64,000 nt of DNA from Benincasa hispida (GCF_009727055.1 NC_052354.1:54845713-54909712), one strand, 5' to 3'. Counted from the first letter of the stretch, positions 44,640 through 56,875 are shown. Made by a program: numbers and translations. Notes: generated by a model not told the origin, from the letters alone.

Positions 44640-45393
44640 ATACATTTTTATCTTAGGACATTCGATTTTCCAATGCCCTTTTCTTACAATAGTGACAAAC
44701 ATCATATGACCTAGAACCTTTTGCCATCAAAGAATTATTATTCTGGTTTGACTTCTGCTTGCCAGAATTCCTATGTCCCTTACTCTCTATAGCAGCTAAC
44801 CCAGATGCTCGACTTTTTGTAACTGAACTTCCTGCATTCTGACGGTCCCCTCTCATAAGCAATGTGAACTTTGTATCTTTTAAGGCAAGAGTTTCTTTCC
44901 TTCCAATATACGAGCCAATGAAAGTCTCATACGACGGGGGCAAGGACGCCAACAAAATTAGGGCAACATCTTCATCATCAACCTTAACCTCTACATTACA
45001 CATATCTAATAAGATTTTATTTAATTGATCAAGATGGTCTCGTAGAGACATACCTTCCTGCATATGTAGATGATACAGACGTTTCTTCAGAAAAAACTTC
45101 TTAGTTAAAGATTTCGTCATGTAAAGACTTTCCAACTTCAACCAAAGACTAGTGGCAATTTCTTCATCTGTGACCTTCATGATGACATCATTAACCAAAC
45201 ATAGCATGATCATCGAATGAGCCTTCTCCTCAAAAGTCTGCCATTCTTCATCATCCACAACAACCTTCTTGGACTTACTAGTCAGCAGTGCCTACAACCC
45301 CTGCTGCTTTAGCAGGGATCACATCTTGATTTTCCATAAACCAAATTTGTTCCTCCCAGTAAATTTTTCAATTTGTACGTTCACGGAAGACAT
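44640..45393 (-). pseudogene. Copia gag (UBN2) with early stops and frameshift
   Basis: ATG at 45393-45391 on the minus strand opens MSSVNVQIEKFTGRNKF. In-frame stops follow at about 45321-45319 and 45294-45292, and then an open stretch to 44653 carries the UBN2 gag domain: EEWQTFEEKAHSMIMLCLVND, LWLKLESLYMTKSL and ASLPPSYETF. The zinc knuckle begins CHYCKK (near 44695) but an extra A in an A-run shifts the frame before its His and last Cys. Confidence 0.85.
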
Positions 45394-45440
45394 CTTCAAT
45401 TATCGAAAAAATGCGAAATTTCAAAAAAACCTAACAAGAC

Positions 45441-45453
45441 TCTGATACCAGTT
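45441..45453 (-). other. Copia primer-binding site (tRNA-Met type)
   Basis: The minus strand reads AACTGGTATCAGA, matching the initiator tRNA-Met type site TGGTATCAGAG, directly next to the LTR edge at 45454. Confidence 0.85.
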
Positions 45454-45738
45454 TGTTATGAAAACTATTGAAGATTACAAAAAAAAAAAAAAAAGGTAAA
45501 AAGAATCAACACACAGATATACTGGTTTAGTAACAATGTGTTTACTACTTCCACAGGACAGAAGGAGAACGATATTATTAGAGAGAATGTTTTCTTAATA
45601 GACCAAAAAACGACGCCTCTAGAGTTAGAGAGTTTATATAGGACACTACTCTAAACCCTAGGGTCATAAACCCAGTCAGCGAGACCCCCGTACTTGGTTG
45701 TTCGAAGTGCCAACAAACAAATTCAAGGCATTTCAACA
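45454..45738 (-). repeat. 5' LTR of the copia element, 285 bp
   Basis: Read on the minus strand it begins TGTTGAAATGCC at 45738 and ends CATAACA at 45454, adjacent to the primer-binding site. Part of it recurs as the truncated 3' LTR at 37305-37448. It contains GTTTATATAGG near 45631. Confidence 0.75.
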
Positions 45739-45759
45739 ATTTGATTTATAGCAGTCATC

Positions 45760-48570
45760 AAAGTTGGGCTGGTTATGTCATATTCTCAAAGTTAGGGAGT
45801 CTAAAGACCGTTCTAAAGAAGTGGCACACATATTTTGGAGATAAGTAAAGGAAAATAGAAGAAAGATTACTAGAAGAGATTGACAAGAGAGATAGCTTGG
45901 CTGAAATTTTAGTTTCCTCTTTGACAAAGCAAGATTTGAGAATAGTGCTAAAAGCTTATTAATGGTTGTATACGGCTAGAAGAAAGGAATCTAATGCAAA
46001 AGAGCAAATTAAATTGGCTGAACTTGGGATATGAAAGTACCAGATTATTTCATCGATTCTTAGCAGCAAAAAAGAGAAAGAATCTGATCATGGAGTTGGT
46101 GAATGGTCAAGGTATTCTGATTAATTTCTTTCGTGAAATTGAGTCCCTAATTTTGGATTTTTATAAGACTCTTTACTTTAAAACCATTGGAATAGGGACT
46201 ATCTCTCTTAAATTAGAATGGGCCATTGTATCAGAGAATCATAATAAGTTGTTATTATATCGATTTAATCATGAAAAGTAAGAACAGTTTTGAAGTCTTT
46301 AGGTAGAAACGAAGTCCTTAGTCCAAATGACTATACGATGGAATTTTTCATTTAGTTTTGGGAGCACTTCAAAGATAATTTTATGAGCTTCTTTGAGGAT
46401 TTTTAATTTTATGAGCTTCTTTGAGGATTTTTACGGCAATGGAAAGTTGAATTCCTATGTGAAAAAAAACTTTATTTTCCTGATTCAGGAAAAATAAAGA
46501 TGCAGTAGTGGTTTGACTTCAAACCCATTATCCTAACCACCCTAGTTTATAAAATTATAGCAAAAGTGCTAGCGAAACGATTAAAAAGAGTAATGCTCAG
46601 CATTATAGCTCCATCATAAAGCACTTTTATTGAGGGAAGAAAAATCCTAGACTCGATTCTAATAGCCAATGAAGCAATTGAGGACTATCATTCCTAAAAA
46701 AGGAAAGGGTGGATTCTTAAACTAGATTTGAAAAAGGCATTCGACCATGTGGAATGGGACTTCGATTCACTTTCGGTTACATGGATGATGGGTCATGTTA
46801 AGAACCCAAAATTCTCAATATTCATAAATGGAAGACCAAGAGGCAGAGTTCAGGCTACTAGGGGAATTTGGCATGGAGTTTCATTATCACCATTCCTTTT
46901 TCTACTTTTCAGTGAAGTGTTGAGGGCCCTCATGGTTAGACTCACGAAAAAGGGAAGTTTGAAGGCTTCTTTGTAAGAAATGATAAAATCCATGTTTCAC
47001 TCCTACGATTTTTCGATGATATGTAAGTTTTTGCAAATATGAAGAAGAGATGCTAGAGAATTTAAGAAAGAAGATTGACTTATTTGAATGGTGTTTGGGT
47101 TAAAATGTAAACTTGGAAAAATTAGTCATTTGTGGAGTTAATATATATATAAATAAAGGTGCACGCTACTGCCTCTTTACTAAACTGCAAAGTAAATTAT
47201 TTGCCTATTATGTACCTCAGATTACCTTTAGGGATATCCAAAAAAGGTCTCTTTTTGGCAGACTGTCATTGATAAAGTTTAGAATAAACTAGACAAACTG
47301 TGAAGATATAACTTATCTTGTGGTGGAAGAGCCATGCTCTGTAAATACCCACATACTATATGTCAACCTTCCTAATGCCTGAAAAAGTAATATCCATCAT
47401 AGAGCGTAAAATAAGAAATTTATTTTGGGAATGACACAATGGAGGTAAGATGAACCATTAAATAAAATGGGAGGTGATCACAAGGGCTCAAGAGGGTGGA
47501 GGTCAAGGCATTGGAGGCCTTTGAATTAGGCTTTATTAACAAAGTGGGAATGACGATTCTTCAATGAAGATAACTTCCTTTGATGTCAAGTAATAAGGAG
47601 TGTCTATGGCAGTAGCTTGTTCAAATGACATACAACAGACAAGTTTAACATAAGCCTAAGAAGTCCTTAGATAAGCATATTTAGATCTTGGATGAAAATT
47701 GAAGCGTTAGTAGTTTGCAAACTTGGCAAGGGGTGCAAAATTGGTTTTGATTCGATCTTTGAATTGAAAAAATACCACTAAATGCATGTTTTTCTTGTTT
47801 ATATAGGATTGTTATCAATCCAAAAGGATTAGTTGCACAGCATTAAGATCATTCCTCCTCATCATGGTCCATATTCTTTCATAGACAATTGAATGAGGAG
47901 GAAATAGTTGATTTTCTGATACTTCTTGTGAGTAGTCCGACTAGGAGGCTTTGTTCTATTGAAGACAATGGATTTTTTCTCAGTAAACTCCTTTGTTAAA
48001 CACTTTTCTTTAGCCTTCCCGTTAGGCAAACATTTGGAGAAAGCTCTTCGAAAAACCAAAAGCCCTTATCGAGTTAACATCAAAGTTTGGATCATGTTAT
48101 TTGAAGCTTTGAATTACTCCTCAGTTATGCAGAAAAAGCTACCTTTCCACTGCCTATCTCCATGTATTTGCCCATTATATATGGTTGATTAAGAGGAATT
48201 TCAACATTGTTCTTTTATTGCTATTATACGAAGAATTATTGGCTATAGTTGTGTTAAATTTTTAATTTAAATTGGGTTTTTGAAAATGTATTTCACACTA
48301 AAGTTGTGCAAATTTGGATGGGTCCTTCCCTAAAGAAAAGTGCTAAATTGCTATGGAATAATGTGGTGAAAGTATTGTTGGCTAAAATTTGGTTCGAAAG
48401 GAATCAATGAGTCTTCCATGACAAGTGGACTTCTTGTTTGGTGCATTTTGAGATTGTCTAGCTCAATTCCTCGTTTTAGTGCACACTTTCCAAACATTAT
48501 GTAGAGCTTTCAATAAAAGATTTAAGTCTAAATTGGTGAGCAATAATCTTTCCAGCTTTTTAGAAATTTT
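45760..48570 (+). pseudogene. L1-type LINE ORF2 remnant
   Basis: Plus-strand pieces run in the order of a plant non-LTR polyprotein. 45994-46281 holds KLNWLNLGYESTRLFHRF, the linker before RT. About 46717-46976 is RT with KLDLKKAFDHVEWDF (catalytic Asp of motif A) and GRVQATRGIWHGVSLSPFLF. FFDDM near 47010-47025 replaces the usual FADD. IRNLFWE... near 47410, then FSVNSFVKHFS and KTKSPYRVNIKVWIMLF within 47959-48192 are zf-RVT. Stops and frameshifts occur throughout. No endonuclease domain was seen upstream because the copia LTR lies there, so it is 5'-truncated. Confidence 0.75.
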
Positions 48571-48880
48571 CTTGTACTCTAGACTTTAGTAGACTTTTGC
48601 TTGGTGCTGTATAGTTTTGTGTAGATCTGGTAGAGCAGGTTTTTAGTGCGTTTCTTCGGTTGATTGTGGATCTTTAGATGGATTTGTTCTTGTGGTTTGT
48701 TGTTGTATGATCTGTACAAGGTACTTTTTTCAGTAGTTTGGAGATAATGAAAATGGCTAGGCGGTGTTAATCTAGTTGAGATGCCCAAGTATACTCATTG
48801 ATCCCTAGGTTTTCTTGCTCTTTGTTTCTATATTGTACTTTTAGCTTTTGTCCAATTTCATTATCTTAATGAAGAGCACT
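48571..48880 (+). repeat. LINE 3' end, first copy
   Basis: It follows the zf-RVT region and ends with TTGTTTCTATATTGTACTTT ... CATTATCTTAATGAAGAGC, a type of tail common after plant LINE ORF2. No poly-A run is kept. Confidence 0.5.
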
Positions 48881-49299
48881 GAGCCTTGAAACTCACCCAA
48901 AATGATACATATGTTCAAGGGTTAGTGTTTGAATGATTCCAAAAACACTCTGAATCTACCTGTAAAAGTTTTAAATCATAAATGACATTTCTAAAGAACT
49001 TAAATCTAGTTCGAAAGGGAATTCAAAGTGCTAAGACTGTAGATGCTTATCTAAAACAATTGGAACCGTGCTGATTAGTGTCCAAATCGACTTAATCTTA
49101 TATATTTAAGTTTGTCAAGAAATGGGTTTAACAAATCTAACATAAAAAAGGATTGGGTAAGTGTTGAAACACACCAAAAGGGTAAAAACCCCACTATCAT
49201 GATGCTCCAGTCGAACAGGTTGGCTGGAGCTCGTAGACAGGCACTGATTCGTGCGTAGAAGAGGTCGCATACAATCCAAGTTCTTTGATGATTATTCCA

Positions 49300-49603
49300 T
49301 CCAAGATATATGTCTCAATTGTAATGTGTTTATCTATTCAATTTAATAGTGCTATGATGTTTTACTATGAGGCTTTTATATTTTGATTAAGGATGTCATT
49401 TGAATTTAGGATATGATGATGGCGCTAGGGTTGTGTCAACCTAGTTGAGATAGTTTGGTGCACTTGTTAATTCTTTTATTATGTTTTGTAAGATTGAGTA
49501 GATTTCTTTGTTCTTTGTGTATGTTTCTATGTACATTGAATATTAATCTCTTTTCAATATATCAATAAAAAAATTTGTTTCCATTTAAAAAAAAAAAAAA
49601 AAC
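49300..49603 (+). repeat. Second LINE 3' tail with poly-A
   Basis: The segment resembles 48730-48880 (CTAGTTGAGAT..., TTTCTATGTACATTGAATAT, ATATCAATAAA) and ends in an A-run at about 49587-49603. It is a second, severely 5'-truncated LINE copy or the true end after an insertion at 48881-49299. Confidence 0.5.
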
Positions 49604-49912
49604 TAAGAGGGATTAGCAATTTTCCTAACTTTCCCCAAAATCTTATACAATTTCACATCTTATTCCAAAATCAACTTCTCCACAAATTCTTTGATTTTAA
49701 TTTATCTAATCTGATGCACGGTTCTTCCAATATACTACATGCATCCTTTTGCTAAAAGAACATAATCTTCAATGTTAACTTTCAATTTCATTTTGAAAAA
49801 TATCAAAAAAGTTTTGGAATTAGAAGAATGGGAAAGTGATTTTTAGAGTTATTAATTACAAATTAATAAGTAACCAAAATATCTCTAATTCAAATTCTAA
49901 CAACTACGATAT
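49604..49912. other. Unassigned AT-rich DNA between repeats
   Basis: Nothing recognisable was seen in this stretch. Confidence 0.4.
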
Positions 49913-50573
49913 TGTTTGCACAAGGTTTTCAGAGAAACGTATTTCATGGAGTTGAACTTGGTTGACGTTGATGTTGATATTGATTCGATGCGATGTGGTT
50001 CGATCTCTAGTACTTGATCCTCTAATTCTCTCAATTGAATGCATATGCTTGACTTATGGAAGTGGAGGACGTGATGTTCTTAAAGTCGAAGTTTTGGAAG
50101 AAACTTTGAACCTTCAAGAGACTTGTTTCTTCAAAGGATGTGCAACTTTAGGAGTTGTGCAGTCTTTTGATTGTAGAGAATTCTCTCTAGGCTCTCTGGA
50201 GTGTAGATTTACCAACAACTACAAATGAAGAGAGCTTCTCTATTTATAGAGTTCTCTGGTGAACCTTGTCGGCTTGGGCTTGGTCCATGGGCCTGGCCTT
50301 TGACCCTACTTTGGCATTTGGGCCAAATCAAGCTCATTTTTGGGCTTCACTAGACTACAGCCCCAAATTATAGTATCCAATTGGGCCAAATTAGTTTTAC
50401 TCAATCCAATGCTTGTGATGAAAACACGTGGCGTCACTAGAATTTGTCTTTAACTTCAATTTAGGGCACATGTCAACTTCTGATTTGTCCCAAATTTGAT
50501 GATTTAGAATTTCGTTATTAATTTAGTAAATGATGTGACAATTTGTGAGTGGTCCAAAATTTCTCCTTCAACA
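49913..50573 (-). repeat. LTR family Z, minus orientation, with one minisatellite unit
   Basis: On the minus strand it begins TGTTGAAGGAG at 50573 and ends CTTGTGCAAACA at 49913. It matches the LTR at 59409-61184: CTATAAATAGAGAAG promoter, GGGCC-rich GGCCCATG phrases and ACGTGGCG-like start. The tandem repeat that is present 14 times there is represented here about once. The adjacent minus-strand sequence GAAAAGGGGCATT at 50574-50587 resembles a polypurine tract, which suggests a 3' LTR. Confidence 0.7.
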
Positions 50574-50587
50574 AATGCCCCTTTTCG

Positions 50588-52020
50588 AGATTTATGTACA
50601 GATGTAGGTGGATGAATCTAAAAAAAAAAAAAAAAAGATGAAGTTGGAATCGAAGTTCATGTAATTTATTCTTCATTTTGATATGTCAAATTAATCAAAC
50701 CATGAATTTATTAAATTTTGTGATAAAGTTTGGGACATGGCCAAACTTTAATTTAAGAAAAGCTTTAAGCTTTATCCCCCATTTAATTTGATTTGGAGAT
50801 GAAAGTTGCGTGCAATACCTATTTCTCCTGGGAGATGCATACCCATTTCCCCGGGGAGATGCATAGCCAGAGCTTGAAGTTCAAGTAAGTCATTAGAAGA
50901 ATTTATTATGGAGATTTCTAACAACTCTTAGAGTTTTCTCAGAAAATCCATAGGCAACGGGAATCCTCATTGTAACCATCCTCTGATCATACCGAGCTGA
51001 GCAGTGAGTTAACCGACTATCATATTGAGCAGCTGATTCCTCAAGCTTCTAACCAAGGTAAGATATTGGATTCTATAATGTGTGAACTTGCTAATGGTTC
51101 TTCTGAGTGTGAGCAGCAGTCTATTGAGTCTCCCCATGCTACTTGAGGTCGATCCTATCCCTCAACTTGTGCATTCCGTGCTAACATTAGAGAGTCATTT
51201 AGAGCTTTCCATTGTCTATGGCTCCAAGGCCGACCTTATTGAGGAATTCTCCTGGACCGATGATGATGTAGATTTTTATCCATCGTCATGCCAAGAACAA
51301 GTCTGTAAGTTTAAGTATGAGTTTGAACTTCACTTTAAAGAGCCTCAGGTAAAAGGGTTAAAGGCTATCAAGCCTCATCCTTTTTTTTTTTTGGTTCCTT
51401 CTTTAATTATGAAAATGGCTCATCTTTACCTCATGAGTTTGAGTCTTTAGTTTCAATTGAGTCGGTCAATTCTGCATTTACTTTTCCAAAAAACAAAAAA
51501 ATTCAAAAATATTTCTGTCACTAGAGCCTTTGAATGCTTCAAAAGCTCGCTTCCATTGAGCAACTTGGTGGATTCAAGGAAGAAAAGGCCCAAAAAATAT
51601 GAGAATGTTTTTGTACCTTGATAGGAAAACAACGTTGAGCAACCGACGTTAAAAAATTTTCCTTCTTGTAGGGAGCCAAGTGAATAAATTTTACTTGCTC
51701 TCTTTTATTGTTTTCCTAGCTTAAGTTTTATTTTTCTTTTGGAGGTTCCTCTACTTGGTCCTGAAGAAGAAAGAAGAATCAAATGAAGTCGCCATCTTAC
51801 CCATCATCCCCTGCATGTAAATGTTATTAAGGGAGTTTTTTTACTCCCTTGTTTTATTTTTCATAGAGCTTAACTTAGAGACACATTAAGGTAATGTATT
51901 GATTTAAGTTGGGGGTGGGATACTCATTGGGTAGTTTATATATTAGGTTGGTTGAGCGTTGTGCTCGAACAATATTATGTGTTTGATTGTTTTCTTGCTC
52001 TATTGCTTAGTTTGTTATGA
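50588..52020. other. Repeat interior, unrecognised ORF at 51082-51450
   Basis: A plus-strand ORF of 122 codons (51082-51450) has no domain that I recognise and ends in a hydrophobic, T-rich part. The phrase TTTAAGTTGGGGGTGGG near 51912 resembles the purine tract of gypsy 3' regions. I take the whole stretch as retroelement-derived. Confidence 0.35.
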
Positions 52021-52026
52021 TAATAG

Positions 52027-54166
52027 TGTAGAGATGAAAACCCTAAGGCACAACGGAAGCCATAACAAATAGAACCCAAAACATATTTCAAAATTCCATT
52101 TAAAATAAAAAAAAATAATTTTAGGGATGAAAACCCTAAGGCACAGCGGAAAGCCATAACATACAAAACCCAAAACGTATTTTAAAATGCCATTTAAAAT
52201 CAAAATATTTTTTTTGAATAAAAAACTACATATCAAAATAGATCAAGCATGCAATTATAGAAACAAAGCCTACAAAGAGAAGAAACCTTACCTTGCAAAC
52301 ATTTTGGGAATTATGTGGAATTTTCTTTATACGACACCATCACTTGGAGTCCTCCCTATTCTTGCAGGAAAATTGAGGATTTGAGAATTGTAGGATTCTC
52401 TTTAGAAATTGGGGGATTTTGAAAAAACCACATAGAGTTTTTGCTTCTATAAAAAAAAAAAAAAAAACATGGAGAGATAAAAAAATTGCTCTTCTTTCTA
52501 CATATATTTTATATAGAGAGAGAATGACAGAGAAGTGAGGAGACATGGGGTTCATCACACATCTCTAGTAACTCCCCTATGTAGGGAGTTACATTTTTAT
52601 TTAATTACAATTAAATAAAACTATTTATTTAATTTAACTAAATAAATAAAAAAATGATCATTTAAATCATATTTAAATGGTTCTCTCTCACATAACCTAT
52701 AGTTTTAATGTGCATTTAATATGCATTAAATTTAACCTATAGTCTTGATTTAATCAATTAAATTAAATTAAATAATTAATTAATTCTTTAATTAATTAAT
52801 CATCCAATTAAATATCACATATTTAATTTAATTTCCCATTTAAATTATATTAAAAAACATTTCTCTCATTTAACCTATAGTTTTAATGTGCATCTAATGT
52901 GCATTAATTTTAACCTATAGTTTTCAATATGAATCTTATTCATATTAAATTGATATTTGAACTCTTTTCAAATATTTGATTCTCTCATTTATTAATTTTG
53001 AATCATATCCAAAATTAATAATAAAGTCTAAAATTAAACTTTAAATTAAAATGTATCAACATACATTAGAAAATCCCAATTTTGAATTTGAACATTTCAA
53101 ATTCAATTTAATGACAAATTACATCAATACCTTTTATAAAGCTAGGAAGAGGACCTAATGGACCTGCAGATCAGAAGCTCCAACGATGTGAGATTAATTG
53201 GCTAAACTCATTAACCAAATTAATCAATATTCGTTAACTGTGGGTACAATCCACTAAAGACCCAAAATTGCACCCTTTTCACTACAAATATATTTCTGTT
53301 TCACGAATATAGACCAATAGTAGCAAGTTAATCCTTCACGAGTGTTCGTAACACCAATTGAGTTAAATTAATATTTTACCCCTAGGTTACCTCTACATCC
53401 TTAAGTATCAGTGCTCCTAGAATGAACAACCTGTTTGTGGTCCAACTATTAAACAGGAACCCCTCTCGGGCCAGTGAGAGGGTAGGGTCTTTTGTTCAAG
53501 TCCCGGAGATACCACTTGTGGGAACATTCATCTATTTACCCTGAAGTCGGGAATGAGGGAAATCCATCTTGTATGATTATGTTCCCAGCTACCCACTCTG
53601 TCTTATCCCCAAAATGGTAGGCATATTGAGTTGGCGAATTGGCCACTCTCACCCATACAAATCAAAGGACAATCTTTTGTGAACAGGAGTTCATAATATA
53701 CCCAGGAGTAAGACTAAGTTGTCTAGGTCATCTTATTGAAATAGAAACCTAACTAGTCGACGAAGTAACATCTAATGGTTACTATTTCGTGGTTCGGTCT
53801 TGTACAAACTCATTTTCCAGGATACCCCCACTCACGTGTCTTCTACACGAACGCCTTGGATCACTGCATTTGTATCAAATACAAAATGGGTTGTATCTAT
53901 AATGTTACCAGGATAAGGTACCCAACCTTACCTCTATACTATAGACCCTTTAGGTTGTATCTTGACCATCGATCCCTTTATGTCTCTACATACAGTTCAA
54001 GTCTCATAAGACAGCGTAGGATGTTAGTTTATTGGATTTTAGAAATAATACAAAATTAAATAAAACATCAATAACACTAATTGAGAAAAACATTAATAAC
54101 TATTTATTAATGACGGTCATTTAATTACATCCATTATCTATGAGTTTTAGAGCATAAAACCCAACA
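52027..54166 (+). mobile_element. Solo LTR of family X, 2.14 kb, perfect 5-bp TSD
   Basis: The element begins TGTAGAGATG and ends CCCAACA and is flanked by AATAG on both sides (52022-52026 and 54167-54171). It contains no gag or pol. Its first 93 bases are duplicated: GATGAAAACCCTAAGGCACA occurs at 52033 and 52126. Two other copies of the family are in the window (36656-36925 and, inverted, 38161-42026). The TG/CA termini and 5-bp duplication are diagnostic of LTR elements, and the missing internal region indicates LTR-LTR recombination. I cannot tell from an LTR alone whether the family is copia or gypsy. Confidence 0.85.
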
Positions 54167-54171
54167 AATAG

Positions 54172-55036
54172 TTTATGACGCACTCCTCCTGTGATTAAAT
54201 TTTAATGAAATAATGTTAGGAGACCATAATCATGATTTTTAGCCCAATTTTAGAAAATTTTCTTCTCTCTCATCCATCTTTAAGTCATTGCTCTTGTGAA
54301 ATTAAAATTTTGCATAATTAGAATTGTATTATCGGGTTTAGATTTCTATTGTCACCTCGAAAGGCTCACTTTTGACTTAGGAGTAATTATACTTGTTTTA
54401 GAGCAAAGCTAGATAGAGCAGATAAAAAAAAGGTCTCGTGTGGTGTATAAAAACAAGAATCATTTAATGCATATACAAAAAAAAAAAAAAAAAAAGCAAA
54501 GCTAGCTTGCTATAAAAAATAAAAGTGTGTGTGTATGCATGGATAGAGGTGAAAAGAGTTGCTCCGTCGTGTGTAGTTAGGGCCCTGCGAGAAAAGAGTG
54601 GATAAGTTCACAGCGATTGAGTGTGAAAGCTAGCCCTTTAAGTAAAAAAAAAAATGCTTTCTATGTTTTTTGTGCATGAGTTTAGGCACCCTTGTCTTAG
54701 TGTTGTCCTCTTTTTTGCAAATTTTGGTATGTCTGAAGTCGATAAATGAGCTAAAGTAGGGAAAAAACAGATTGAGAACCTTATAAAACTTTTCTGAGTT
54801 GTGCAAGCTTAACTAGCAAGGCTCTAGGCCCACTCATGCATGAATAGATTTAGATTCTTTAAAATGTGCTTCATTGATTGGTTGTAATCGAATTTCATTC
54901 TTGATTGCAAATTTCATTTTAATTGACTGTTGAGACTAGAGTAACAACCTAAGCAATTTAAGCAAGCATGTTTTTGTGAGAATGAGTATATTTACTTGAA
55001 TGTATGTTTCTACCTTGTTCGGGACAAGCAAGAATT
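54172..55036 (+). other. 3' internal region of a gypsy element (family W)
   Basis: This stretch lies between the solo LTR and a polypurine tract, and the solo LTR presumably inserted into it. It is non-coding with T-rich and (GT)n pieces (54520-54536) and A-runs. Confidence 0.4.
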
Positions 55037-55048
55037 AAGTTAGGGGTG
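55037..55048 (+). other. Polypurine-tract-like site before 3' LTR
   Basis: TAAGTTAGGGGTGT stands immediately before TGTTAGAGCT at 55051, where the LTR of family W begins. A similar 'aagtt-gggg' sequence precedes the 3' LTR of Athila-like elements. Confidence 0.5.
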
Positions 55049-55050
55049 TT

Positions 55051-56520
55051 TGTTAGAGCTATTAAAGTACTATTTTCATAGGCTTAATTTAGGCTCGTTA
55101 ATGAGTTTTATATGTTAATTATGTTATTTTGTAGGTATTGTGCTCTAAAGAGGTAGAATCGAGCTTAAAATATCAAATGGGGTTAATTTTAAGCAATTTG
55201 GAGGTCATTTGAGTTTCTGGGCTTCAGAGAAAGATGACCAAAATATCTCTGACTAGAGCATTGCAACCCTCGCTCGATGCTATAATGCAACATTGTAAGG
55301 CAGTAAGCTCGTATATAGGGCAGCATCGCAACACTACCCTTAGCGTTGCAACGTTGCAAAGATTTAACGAAACGCTAATGCATCTACGCATGTGCGTTCG
55401 TCGCAAGCAAGCATCACATGCAGATTCGCGCCTCTACCCTAACGCTCGAGGGCTGGATTGACAAAAGCATCACAACGCTCCTACTAGTGTTGCAATGTTG
55501 CGACTGTAATATAAATTGTTTCTTTCCAAATTAGGCAAAGAAGAGAGGAGAGTTAGTCTGTCTTAGAGAGCATGTTGCTCGATTTTAGCCATTCCAGACC
55601 AAAACTCATGAGCTTTCATTTAATTTTGAGTTGTGATTGTTAAATCTTGGCATCGTAAGTCGGATTTGATGAATGATTGAAGGCCACGACGTGGTTTTTT
55701 AGGTTTGTAGGGATTTTCTTGAATTTTATGAGATTTGTTACGAATTTTTTATTGGATCTTTCTGTTTCTTTTTTATTTCCATTCTTTGATTCAATATCTA
55801 GCACAAGTATATAGGATTGATGAATTGACGACTCAAATTTCTTATAGGTTTGTCTTTCTCATGTGTGTTTTTTATGTCTGTAATTGCATTGAAAGCATGC
55901 TCAATTCAGTAGCAATAGAGTTTAGTTTGAATTAACATATTTTCTAGGCTATCTAGGATCACCTAATTGATAACAAAACCTAAAGATTGGAAATGCATTA
56001 AGATAGAATTGATCATTCTTGCTTAATGTCTTAATCAATCCAAGAATGTAATGCAATTAACTAAGTAAATTGCCTTTGTAACAAGCTTAGTTAATTTAGA
56101 GATTAACGACATGTTGATTCTCATTAGGGAGTTTGTACGGCCTGTCCTTACATTTGATTAGACTTAAGTAATAGTTAATTCAATATTGTTTTCATAATTA
56201 ATTGATGATTAGATTTATAGAAACCCTACGATCTCTAAACCGATGAAGGTAATCTTGTGTTCCATCTTTCTCTTTCTCAATCTATCTTACTTTTCCGCAT
56301 TTTAATTTTCACATTTAGTTTTCCTGTCAATCGAACAACCATCCACCCTCCCCCCACATTTTTATTGCTTTCCATAGTCAAATTAAGCTTTTGAAAGATT
56401 TAATTCTTGGCTTTCTGTAGTTCGATCCTGTACTTGCTGCTTGTGCTACTTAGTAGTATAAGTAGTGGTTCAGTGAACCTTTAAATAATTTTTGTTTGGC
56501 TAGGCTTGTGGGCAACAACA
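55051..56520 (+). repeat. 3' LTR of a gypsy element (family W), 1.47 kb
   Basis: It starts TGTTAGAGCT and ends CAACAACA, followed by AATT as in the copy at 35044-36510. Shared features are the GCATTGCAACG words at about 55255-55500, the GATC-TGTACTTGCTGC-like block near 56426, and the length. The short ORFs at 55224-55461 on both strands are LTR sequence. Confidence 0.6.
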
Positions 56521-56589
56521 AATTCCAAGCTAACATTTTCTCAATCCAAAGTTCTTCTCATTGTTTTAATTGGATATTTCGCATTATTC

Positions 56590-56875
56590 CCTATATAAGG
56601 TAAGAAAAAGACTGTTGCAACAAAGATCAATCTTGGTTGATGAGATTCTTTAGCTTCTTTGACAACACCATTATAACACTCAATAATAAGAGCTTCAAGT
56701 TTGGTCATCTCCTCCATAGCAGAAGGGTACAGTAACCATTAAAGATCCATACCATCAAAATTACTCTCTCTTGCTTTGGACTTAAAGATCTAATAAAAGT
56801 CGCACGATTTGAAGAATCGCGAGCTATGGCTGCAAATCCATCATCTCCTCCAATAGAGACAACAGGGTTTGATTG
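56590..56875 (-). pseudogene. Frameshifted coding fragment of unknown identity
   Basis: On the minus strand, from 56870, a frame reads VVSIGGDDGFAAIARDSSN then RATFIRSLSPKQERVIL. After a frame change near 56745 it reads YPSAMEEMTKLEALIIECYN, then GVVKEAKESHQPRLIFVATV, and ends with a stop near 56564. The composition and the absence of other stops look like real coding sequence and not retroelement gag or pol. I do not recognise the family. It is probably a relic of a host gene captured or copied here. Confidence 0.4.

Noticed and set aside
55224..55461. Overlapping ORFs of 60 and 75 codons
   Set aside because: Both are made of GCATTGCAACG words of the family W LTR.
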